A stretch of 12,496 nucleotides of DNA, from NCBI GenBank assembly GCA_021157665.1, contig JAGGWE010000237.1:1-12496 (forward strand), given 5' to 3'. Shown here piece by piece: positions 1-4,878 of this stretch. The notes beneath the pieces were generated by a model. That model searched no databases, had not been told where the DNA came from, and was given only the letters and a program-made list of their open reading frames with translations. The stretch comes from Sulfurimonas sp. (GTDB lineage: Bacteria; Campylobacterota; Campylobacteria; Campylobacterales; Sulfurimonadaceae). Numbering within the stretch: the first letter of the stretch is position 1; each line of letters begins with the position of its first letter. The position numbers and the translations under genes were made by a program.

Positions 1-103
1 ATAATGATGAGTAAAATTAAAATATATTTCATAGTCAAATAATAGCAAAAAATATTCCTAATACTAAAATATATTAACTTTAGGATTTAGATTTGATTTT
101 TTG

Positions 104-112
104 TGATAGAAT
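104..112 (+). promoter_or_regulatory. Extended -10 promoter for the zapB-like/zapA-like pair
   Basis: The string TGATAGAAT is an extended -10 element (TG, one base, then TAGAAT). It is preceded by a T-rich run (about 92-103) and there is no convincing -35, as is usual for Campylobacterota sigma-70 promoters. Transcription would start near 119, leaving a leader of about 23 nt with TAGGAA at 131-136 before the ATG at 142. Position and form fit, but this was read by eye. Confidence 0.45.
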
Positions 113-141
113 TATAAATATATAACGAAATAGGAATTTTA

Positions 142-369
142 ATGGATAAGCAAACAAATTTGGAAAAACTTAATGATAAAGTATCTCAAATATTACAGCA
201 GTATCACTCTTTAAAAGGTGAAAATGAGATGATTCGTAATGAACTTATTACCTTAAAAGCAGAAAGAGAGATAAAAAATCAAGAGATTGAAAAACTTTCA
301 GAAGAGAATGCAATGAAAGATTTAGAGATAGAAGAGATAGTAAATAAAATAGAAAGTATTTTAGGCTAA
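142..369 (+). CDS. Small coiled-coil protein, ZapB-like
   Basis: A 75-residue, highly charged protein with heptad-like hydrophobic spacing over almost its whole length (about residues 5-73) and no proline, cysteine or signal peptide. It therefore looks like one continuous cytoplasmic coiled coil. E. coli ZapB (about 80 aa) has the same size and build and bridges ZapA-decorated FtsZ filaments. The next gene, only 6 nt downstream, is a ZapA-like protein, and this context is the main reason for the call. The start is supported by TAGGAA six bases upstream of the ATG and an extended -10 at 104-112. Coiled coils carry little family-specific sequence, so a generic structural protein remains possible. 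The coiled coil is seen; the ZapB role is inferred from context. Confidence 0.75.
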   Translation: MDKQTNLEKLNDKVSQILQQYHSLKGENEMIRNELITLKAEREIKNQEIEKLSEENAMKDLEIEEIVNKIESILG

Positions 370-375
370 AAATTT

Positions 376-597
376 ATGGCTAAAAAAATATGTTTACATA
401 TAGGTGGTCGCCGTTTTGATGTTGATGTCGAAAATGATTTCGCTATATTTTTAGAGCATCAAATGTCAAAAGATTTTAATATAGAGGGGAATAACGACCT
501 CAAATTACTTCTTCAAGCATATGTGAGAAAAAACCATGAATTGTTTATGCAAGAGAAAGAAGTAGAAAAAATTGTTAAAAAGTGTAGTGATTTATAA
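376..597 (+). CDS. Cell division protein ZapA-like
   Basis: A 73-residue protein with the ZapA pattern. A short N-terminal beta unit carries an HIGGRRFDVDV-type strand (about residues 8-18), followed by helix in the remainder, where the LKLLLQAYVRKNHELF stretch forms the dimerisation helix. ZapA binds FtsZ and stabilises the Z-ring at midcell. The protein is shorter than E. coli ZapA (109 aa) and has only a brief C-terminal coiled coil, which the upstream coiled-coil partner might complement. The ATG lies 6 nt after the preceding stop with only a weak AGG at 363-365, suggesting translational coupling. The family resemblance is moderate but the pairing with a ZapB-like gene strengthens it. Confidence 0.75.
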   Translation: MAKKICLHIGGRRFDVDVENDFAIFLEHQMSKDFNIEGNNDLKLLLQAYVRKNHELFMQEKEVEKIVKKCSDL

Positions 598-613
598 TAC
601 TATAAGTTAAAAG

Positions 614-622
614 TGCTATAAT
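614..622 (+). promoter_or_regulatory. Extended -10 promoter of tRNA-Arg(GCG)
   Basis: TGCTATAAT is a near-perfect extended -10 element. It lies 17 nt after the zapA-like stop and about 28 nt before the mature tRNA 5' end, giving a start near 629. The short 5' leader can form a 5-bp hairpin (CTCTT 629-633 with AAGAG 638-642), which RNase P processing would remove. No separate promoter is clear for the next tRNA, so both may be co-transcribed. Confidence 0.6.
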
Positions 623-649
623 GTCATCCTCTTAAACAAGAGATGGTGT

Positions 650-726
650 GCGCTCGTAGCTCAGCTGGATAGAGCACTGGTTTGCGGTACCAGCGGTCAC
701 ACGTTCGAATCGTGTCGGGCGCACCA
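650..726 (+). tRNA. tRNA-Arg, anticodon GCG
   Basis: A complete 77-nt cloverleaf. The acceptor stem 650-656 pairs with 716-722 (one T-G wobble), and the D stem is GCTC/GAGC. The anticodon stem CTGGT/ACCAG encloses the loop TTGCGGT, whose positions 34-36 read GCG. The T arm is ACACG-TTCGAAT-CGTGT and the 3' CCA (724-726) is encoded. GCG reads the Arg codons CGC and CGU. The D loop A20, C35 and discriminator A73 agree with arginine identity elements. The more common bacterial solution is an ACG anticodon edited to inosine, so the GCG anticodon is worth noting. Confidence 0.96.
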
Positions 727-790
727 TACTTATGAACAAAACTTCAACTTTTATTTTTTAATAAACTTTTTGATTTCATTGTTTCAATAT

Positions 791-867
<77 letters not shown>

Positions 868-1259
868 ATATTAAATCCTTTATATAGATTTTATAACAAT
901 ATTTTTTAAACAATTTTAACTCGACTTATATTCTCGTATCACTAAGCAAAATTAAACACTTTTAGAACCCGTCAATTTGTTATTTCCCTATTGTTAAATG
1001 ATTTAATCCAAAATTTAAAATAAAAGGAAAACAGATGTCAATTATAGATATAAAACAGACAGAAAAAGTAAAAGTGCTTTTAAGACTATTAGATAATAAT
1101 GAAAATATTGAAACAGCTTGTAGCAAAGCTGGACTTAATATTGAACTAACAAAAACATTCTTATTTTTATAATAAGAATTTAATCCTCCAAAACTTATAT
1201 ATAGATTAAATTAATGAGACTCACGGCATTGATTTAATGTAACATAAATTTACACAGTA
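868..1259 (+). other. AT-rich spacer between tRNA genes, with one small ORF
   Basis: Nearly 400 bases between two tRNA genes hold no conventional gene. The only coding candidate is a 45-aa frame at 1035-1172. Beyond it there is a 9-bp inverted repeat, AATTTAATC (1177-1185) with GATTAAATT (1204-1212), with an 18-nt spacer. It is too AT-rich to call a terminator confidently. TTTAATCC occurs at both about 1003 and 1180. The loose spacing contrasts with the packed genes elsewhere and would fit an old integration or decay site beside tRNAs, but no integrase, att repeat or transposon end is visible. Confidence 0.5.
1035..1172 (+). CDS. Small 45-aa protein, possible HTH fragment
   Basis: ATG at 1035 is preceded by AAAGGA (1023-1028) at ideal spacing and opens a 45-codon frame ending in TAA. 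The product starts MSIIDIKQTEKVK. Residues about 24-42 (NIETACSKAGLNIELTKTF) resemble a helix-turn-helix of the kind in small phage or resolvase-type DNA-binding proteins (an ACxxAGL-like first helix and turn). The frame ends almost at once, so this could be a complete micro-protein or the truncated N-terminus of a lost regulator. Its place among tRNA genes fits a decayed mobile-element gene. The good Shine-Dalgarno supports translation; the HTH reading is a weak visual match. Confidence 0.4.
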   Translation: MSIIDIKQTEKVKVLLRLLDNNENIETACSKAGLNIELTKTFLFL

Positions 1260-1335
1260 CTCCTTATCGCTTAACTGGATAAAGCAGTCCCCTCCTAAGG
1301 GATAGCTCAAGGTTCGACTCCTTGTGGGGAGACCA
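1260..1335 (+). tRNA. tRNA-Arg, anticodon CCT
   Basis: A 76-nt cloverleaf. The acceptor stem 1260-1266 pairs with 1325-1331, including two T-G wobbles. The D stem is GCTT/AAGC. The anticodon stem GTCCC/GGGAT carries the loop CTCCTAA with anticodon CCT, which reads the Arg codon AGG. The T arm is CAAGG-TTCGACT-CCTTG and the CCA is encoded at 1333-1335. The D loop A20, C35 and A73 fit arginine identity. The wobble-rich acceptor and weak GT closing pair of the anticodon stem make it less canonical than the other two tRNAs, but all arms form. Confidence 0.93.
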
Positions 1336-1399
1336 TACACTACTTAAAAAAATATGACACTATGACATAAAATTAAATATCTATATTTTTATACACTAC
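1335..1399 (+). repeat. Short direct repeats after tRNA-Arg(CCT)
   Basis: The 9-mer ATACACTAC occurs at 1335-1343, beginning at the last base of the tRNA CCA, and again at 1391-1399. Between them is a second direct repeat, TATGACA at 1353-1359 and 1361-1367, spaced 8 bp start to start. They lie in the non-coding gap before the polymerase gene. They could be regulator half-sites or remnants of an integration event at the tRNA 3' end, but they are short and AT-rich, so chance is possible. Confidence 0.3.
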
Positions 1400-1425
1400 A
1401 ATAGTATTATTTAGTAAGGAATTGT

Positions 1426-1521
1426 TTGAAATATATTGAAAAACTGCAATGTTGGGCATATAAAAAAGTGTATAATAAAATTATTAGACCTTCACTAATT
1501 CCTATAAATAGGAGTTTATAA
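1426..1521 (+). CDS. 31-aa leader-like ORF upstream of the Y-polymerase
   Basis: TTG at 1426 follows a strong AAGGA (1416-1420) at 5-nt spacing and opens a 31-codon frame beginning MKYIEKLQCWAYKK and ending with TAA at 1519-1521. That stop lies one base before the TTG start of the polymerase gene. The frame runs through the whole Shine-Dalgarno hairpin at 1499-1514, so a ribosome translating it would open that hairpin and could hand over to the downstream start. The peptide is basic with aromatic residues and matches no family I recognise. A -10-like TATTAT lies at 1405-1410, too close to the TTG to leave much leader. A TATAAT at 1471-1476 lies inside the frame and argues that some transcripts skip it. 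Treat it as a candidate coupling or leader frame. Confidence 0.4.
   Translation: MKYIEKLQCWAYKKVYNKIIRPSLIPINRSL
1469..1476 (+). promoter_or_regulatory. -10 element close to the Y-polymerase gene
   Basis: TGTATAAT carries a perfect TATAAT (1471-1476) preceded by an A-rich tract. Transcription would start near 1483, about 40 nt before the TTG at 1523, so transcripts would retain the Shine-Dalgarno hairpin but lack the start of the 31-aa frame. No -35 is evident. Confidence 0.45.
1499..1514 (+). promoter_or_regulatory. Hairpin that can sequester the polymerase Shine-Dalgarno
   Basis: TTCCTATAAATAGGAG can fold on itself: TCCTA (1500-1504) pairs with TAGGA (1509-1513) around a TAAA loop, with a T-G pair extending the base. 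The 3' arm contains AGGAG (1510-1514), the ribosome binding site for the TTG start at 1523. The stem is short, so at most a modest on/off effect is expected, relieved when the 31-aa frame is translated through it. Confidence 0.35.
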
Positions 1522-1522
1522 A

Positions 1523-2794
1523 TTGAAAATTCACATTGATATTGATTGCTTCTTCGTAAGTGCTGCTAGAATTATAGAACCAACACTAGAGGGTAAACCT
1601 GTAGCTATTGGTGGAAGAAGTGATACTAAGATATTTAATAAAGAGGCAAAAAACCAAACTGTAAACTTTGAGAACTCTGGTTCATTTGTACCAACATTTT
1701 ATAAAGCATATGAAAAAAGTGATGATGACTTAGATGCTTTTAAGGATGATGATGGACGAATAAGAGGAATACTAACAACATCAAGCTATGAAGCAAGAGC
1801 ATTTGGTATTAAAACAGCTATGAATATTAAAGATGCTCTAGGATTATGTCCAGAGTTAATAATAAAAGCAGCAAATATGTCTTTGTATCAAAAATTATCT
1901 CATCAACTACATGAATTTTTACAAACTAAAATACCTCTAGTGGAACAAGCAAGTATAGATGAATTTTATGGAGATTTAACTGGTTGGATTGATGATAAAG
2001 ATTTATATGAGTTTATAGATAATCTCAAAGAAGAGATTTTTCAAGAGACAAAACTACCTGTATCTATTGGTTCTGCTAAAACAAGATATATTGCTAAACT
2101 AGCAACAACTCATGCTAAACCTTTTGGATGCAAACTAATACTGCCTCATGAGATAGATAAATTTATAAATCATATGAAAGTAGGGGAGTTTGCTGGTATT
2201 GGTAAGAGTATGAAAGCAAAACTAAAATCTGTTCATATTCATACACTTGGAGAGTTAAAGCAAAGAAGAGGAACGGTAGAATCTTGGGGTCCTTATGCAA
2301 AAGAGCTTTATAAAAGAGTGAGTGGACTTACCGATGCTCCAATACAAACAACACATAAAAGAAAATCTATTGGAATTTCAAGAACATTTAACCCACTCTA
2401 TGATAGAGAAGAACTTAAAAGAAGAGTACATGTATTAGCTCGTCATTTAAGCTTTGCAATCATAAAGTTAGATGTTATCCCAACTGTATTTCATCTTAGT
2501 ATATCTTATGAAATGAATCAAAAATCCCATAAAAATATCTCATTATCTGAAATATTTACAGAGAAGAAGTTTGACTCATTATGTCTTAGTCTTTTTAATG
2601 AAGCTGATACTCAAAAAAGGTTACATGCAATCAGACTTAGTATTAACTGTTCTAGTTTTACTAGAGATTCTAAAAAAGAGTTATCTCTCATAGGATTTGA
2701 AGATGAACAGAAAATGCATACTCTTAGTAAATCAATGTATGAGTTAAGAGAAAAATATGGGATAGATACTTTTAAGTATGGGAGTGAGATGTAA
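1523..2794 (+). CDS. dinB: Y-family (DinB-type) translesion DNA polymerase
   Basis: A 423-residue error-prone polymerase of the DinB/ImpB/UmuC superfamily, expected to copy past damaged bases. The palm begins with HIDIDCFF, giving metal ligand D6, the neighbouring D8 and likely steric gate F11. The second acidic pair is in ASIDEFYGD (D146, E147). LTTSSYEARAFGI at about 84-96 is the DinB-type fingers motif. A helix-hairpin-helix (EFAGIGKSMKAKL, about 222-234) forms the thumb and KSIGISRTF (281-289) opens the little finger. Near the C-terminus, ELSLIGF resembles a degenerate beta-clamp peptide. Residues about 32-80 are extra compared with the roughly 350-aa E. coli enzyme. The TTG start is favoured because it begins the conserved strand and has GGAG 8 nt upstream. 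No umuD-like gene is adjacent. Confidence 0.92.
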   Translation: MKIHIDIDCFFVSAARIIEPTLEGKPVAIGGRSDTKIFNKEAKNQTVNFENSGSFVPTFYKAYEKSDDDLDAFKDDDGRIRGILTTSSYEARAFGIKTAMNIKDALGLCPELIIKAANMSLYQKLSHQLHEFLQTKIPLVEQASIDEFYGDLTGWIDDKDLYEFIDNLKEEIFQETKLPVSIGSAKTRYIAKLATTHAKPFGCKLILPHEIDKFINHMKVGEFAGIGKSMKAKLKSVHIHTLGELKQRRGTVESWGPYAKELYKRVSGLTDAPIQTTHKRKSIGISRTFNPLYDREELKRRVHVLARHLSFAIIKLDVIPTVFHLSISYEMNQKSHKNISLSEIFTEKKFDSLCLSLFNEADTQKRLHAIRLSINCSSFTRDSKKELSLIGFEDEQKMHTLSKSMYELREKYGIDTFKYGSEM

Positions 2795-2841
2795 ATTGAT
2801 TTCTATCTATATCCATTATCTCTCTTAAATCTTTTTTAATG

Positions 2842-2847
2842 TATACT
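2842..2847 (+). promoter_or_regulatory. -10 element for the cysK operon
   Basis: TATACT, preceded directly by TG and a T-rich stretch (about 2825-2839) with no clear -35, predicts a start near 2854 and a 28-nt leader before the ATG at 2882. It lies in the 87-nt gap after the polymerase gene. I see no strong terminator in that gap, so some read-through is possible. Confidence 0.45.
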
Positions 2848-2881
2848 TTTGTAGAAATAGGGTGCATACTAAGGAAATTTT

Positions 2882-3808
2882 ATGAAAATTGCTAAAAATA
2901 TTACAGAATTAATCGGAAATACTCCATTAGTAAAATTAAATACTCCATCTAAACTTACAGGTGCAACGATACTTGGTAAATGTGAGTTTATGAATCCTAC
3001 AAGTTCTGTAAAAGATAGAATAGGTTTCAACATGATACGAAGAGCAATAGAATCTGGTGAAATTACTGAAGATACTACTATTATAGAACCGACAAGTGGA
3101 AATACTGGAATTGCTTTAGCCGCACAATGTGCAGCACAAAATTTAAAACTTATTTTAACAATGCCAGAATCTATGAGTATTGAGAGAAGAAATTTACTTA
3201 AAGCATTTGGTGCAGAGCTTGTTTTAACACCCGCTGAAAAAGGGATGAATGGAGCAATTGTAAAAGCTGAAGAGTTAAAAGCTTTAACACATGACAGTAT
3301 AGTTTTACAACAATTTCAAAATCCATCAAATCCAGAAATTCATAGTTTGACAACTGCAAAAGAGATTTTAAATGATACAGATAAACAAGTAGATGCTTTT
3401 GTTTCAGCAGTAGGAACAGGTGGAACTTTAACAGGAACAGGTAAAGTGTTAAAAAAGGAAATCTCAAATATTGCAATTTTTGCTGTTGAACCAGAAAATT
3501 CAGCAATTCTTTCTGGTGAATCATCAAATCCACATGCCATACAAGGAATTGGAGCTGGGTTTATTCCAGATATTTTAGATACTAAAATTTATGGTGAAGT
3601 TATTAAAGTTAGTAATGAAGATGCTATAGCGACAGCAAAAATGTTAGCTAAAAAAGAGGGTTTACTTGTAGGTATCTCCTCTGGAGCAAATGTTTGGGCT
3701 ACTATGCAGGTAGCCTCTCGCCCAGAGTTTCAAGGAAAAACATTAGTTACAATTCTTTGTGATACTGGTGAGAGATATATGAGTACAGCACTTTTTAGTG
3801 GAGAATAG
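2882..3808 (+). CDS. cysK: Cysteine synthase (O-acetylserine sulfhydrylase)
   Basis: A 308-residue PLP enzyme that makes L-cysteine from O-acetylserine and sulfide in the cytosol, the usual length for CysK. The N-terminal ELIGNTPLVKLN motif is intact. The PLP lysine is K44 in NPTSSVKDR, the substrate-binding loop is TSGNTG (71-76), the phosphate-binding loop is GTGGTLTG (178-185), and GISSGAN near the C-terminus carries the serine that contacts the pyridine ring. AAGGA sits 6 nt before the ATG. It is the first gene of a three-gene unit; its last 11 nt overlap the next gene. CysM-type isozymes share these motifs, so the choice of CysK over CysM is likely rather than certain. Confidence 0.95.
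   Translation: MKIAKNITELIGNTPLVKLNTPSKLTGATILGKCEFMNPTSSVKDRIGFNMIRRAIESGEITEDTTIIEPTSGNTGIALAAQCAAQNLKLILTMPESMSIERRNLLKAFGAELVLTPAEKGMNGAIVKAEELKALTHDSIVLQQFQNPSNPEIHSLTTAKEILNDTDKQVDAFVSAVGTGGTLTGTGKVLKKEISNIAIFAVEPENSAILSGESSNPHAIQGIGAGFIPDILDTKIYGEVIKVSNEDAIATAKMLAKKEGLLVGISSGANVWATMQVASRPEFQGKTLVTILCDTGERYMSTALFSGE
3530..3539 (+). repeat. CCACATGCC motif, copy 1 (in cysK)
   Basis: CCACATGCCA preceded by T, in phase with the gene (Pro-His-Ala). One of seven copies of a recurring word in the window; see the finding on this repeat. Confidence 0.6.
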
Positions 3809-4388
3809 TTTTTTAGAAACCATTAAAGCTGTTGATGGTGAAGTGTTCCACATGCCATATCATCAAAAAAGATATGAATCTGTTTTAAATACCTTTGGCA
3901 TATGGGAATATGAAAAATTAAGTGATTATATTAATTCACCTGCTGATGGGATATATCGATGTCGCTTAGTTTATTCTCCTCAAACTCCAAATATTATAGA
4001 TGTAACTTATCATAAATATGAAAAAAGAAAGATAGAGTCTCTTAAAATAGTTTATGATGATAATATTGATTATACTTGTAAGTCCACATGCCGAGATGAG
4101 ATAGATAAACTTTTCTCTAAAAAAGGTAGTTGTGATGATATTTTAATAGTTAAAAATTCTTTTATTAGTGATACTTCGATTGCAAATATTGCATTTTTTA
4201 GTGAAGGGGAGTGGATTACACCAAAAACACCACTTTTAAAAGGTACAACTAGATCTAGACTTTTAGATGAGGGTAAAATTATTGAAAAAGATATAAGAGT
4301 AAGTGATTTGAAAAACTATTCAAAAGTAGCACTATTAAATGCAATGATAGATTTTGATATAATACAAAATATAAGTTTTATAAACTAA
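3798..4388 (+). CDS. Class IV aminotransferase, PabC-like
   Basis: A 196-residue PLP enzyme of the class IV (D-amino acid/branched-chain/aminodeoxychorismate lyase) fold. FLETIKAVDG at the N-terminus is the family opening motif, and K95 in YTCKSTCR is the likely Schiff-base lysine. SIANIAFF (127-134) matches the family's sxxNiff signature. TPKTPLLKGTTRSRLL (141-156) holds the TP...GxTR phosphate-loop region, and NAMI (181-184) is the late conserved motif. The best-known short family member is PabC, which makes p-aminobenzoate for folate; that role is an inference. It is about 70 residues shorter than E. coli PabC. The GTG start overlaps cysK by 11 nt with no separate Shine-Dalgarno, so it is probably translationally coupled. 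A later ATG at 3852 would delete the conserved N-terminus. Confidence 0.82.
   Translation: MENSFLETIKAVDGEVFHMPYHQKRYESVLNTFGIWEYEKLSDYINSPADGIYRCRLVYSPQTPNIIDVTYHKYEKRKIESLKIVYDDNIDYTCKSTCRDEIDKLFSKKGSCDDILIVKNSFISDTSIANIAFFSEGEWITPKTPLLKGTTRSRLLDEGKIIEKDIRVSDLKNYSKVALLNAMIDFDIIQNISFIN
3848..3857 (+). repeat. CCACATGCC motif, copy 2 (in pabC-like gene)
   Basis: CCACATGCCA preceded by T, read here in a different phase (Phe-His-Met-Pro) from the copies that encode Pro-His-Ala. Confidence 0.6.
4084..4092 (+). repeat. CCACATGCC motif, copy 3 (in pabC-like gene)
   Basis: CCACATGCC preceded by T and followed by G, read in the third phase (Ser-Thr-Cys-Arg), next to the likely PLP lysine. With copies 1 and 2 it makes three copies within about 560 bp and all three reading frames. 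Confidence 0.6.
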
Positions 4389-4398
4389 AGGAAATAAA

Positions 4399-4857
4399 TT
4401 GTTAGAAAGTGTAATAAACGATAAAGATTTTGCATACTTAATGCAAAAAAATATACAAGATTTAGTTATTCATCTTTTTGAAAAAGAGCAAAATTTTGGA
4501 ATTTTATGTAAAATAGAAGATGTTTCCTTTGATCCACAACTTCCAGATAGTATAAATAGTGAATTTCGTGATTTAACTCTTTTTTTTCTAGCTGGTTATA
4601 CTTTTGAAACAGCAAGAGTTGATGATGGTTTTCTTATTTTTGAAGCAGGTTTTGGAGCAGATAATTATGGTAGTCTTGTTAGTGTACCATTACTTAGTAT
4701 TATGCAGATTATAGTAGATGAAACACCTATCTTGATAAATTTAGCAAATTATGAAAAATCTACAGAGGTAAAAAAAGAGTTTGACAAAGGTGGAGTTGAA
4801 AATTCAATGGCATCATTTTTATCAAACCCTGAAAATTCAAAATTTTTAAAAAAGTAA
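4399..4857 (+). CDS. Unannotated protein, possible SspB-like ClpXP adaptor
   Basis: A 152-residue acidic soluble protein with no signal peptide or membrane segment. I do not recognise a named family directly, but its order of elements resembles SspB, the adaptor that delivers ssrA-tagged proteins to ClpXP. There is an N-terminal helix (about 8-30), strands around 34-42, a DPQLPDSI turn (45-52) and a DLTLFF strand. The core VDDGFLIFEAGFG...LVSVPLLSIMQI (74-104) resembles the SspB pattern in which a D-x-F-x-A-x-F-G strand is followed by VSVPL and a helix. A polar tail (about 119-146) ends in a hydrophobic-basic FLKK, reminiscent of SspB tails with a terminal ClpX-binding peptide. The TTG start has AAAGGA 6 nt upstream. 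It follows the pabC-like gene by 10 nt and ends in a terminator. The gene is certain; the SspB link is my inference from memory. Confidence 0.85.
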   Translation: MLESVINDKDFAYLMQKNIQDLVIHLFEKEQNFGILCKIEDVSFDPQLPDSINSEFRDLTLFFLAGYTFETARVDDGFLIFEAGFGADNYGSLVSVPLLSIMQIIVDETPILINLANYEKSTEVKKEFDKGGVENSMASFLSNPENSKFLKK

Positions 4858-4878
4858 AGAAAAAATCTCTTTACTTTT
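4850..4878. terminator. Bidirectional terminator shared by converging genes
   Basis: AAAAGTAAAGA (4850-4860) pairs perfectly with TCTTTACTTTT (4868-4878) around a 7-nt loop. There is an A-rich tract before it and a T-rich tract after it, so it can terminate both strands. The stop codon of the plus-strand gene (4855-4857) lies inside one arm and that of the LysR gene (4877-4879) overlaps the end of the other. Confidence 0.65.

Noticed and set aside
1..32. Possible divergent minus-strand gene starting at 30-32 with a signal-peptide-like MKYILILLII
   Set aside because: Only ten codons are visible and no Shine-Dalgarno lies at a useful distance (the nearest AGGAA is over 20 nt upstream). In AT-rich DNA such hydrophobic strings arise easily.
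629..642. Hairpin CTCTT/AAGAG before tRNA-Arg as a terminator of the zapA-like gene
   Set aside because: It lies downstream of the tRNA promoter, is only 5 bp long and has no T-tract, so it is more likely an incidental fold of the tRNA leader.
1177..1212. Inverted repeat AATTTAATC/GATTAAATT as a terminator after the small ORF
   Set aside because: The stem has only one G-C pair and the loop is 18 nt, so it is unlikely to be stable; kept only as a note in the spacer entry.
3198..3540. Antisense open frames opposite cysK
   Set aside because: They lie inside a complete, well-conserved gene and have leucine-rich, low-complexity or unfamiliar translations and no start signals; they are shadows of the sense codons.
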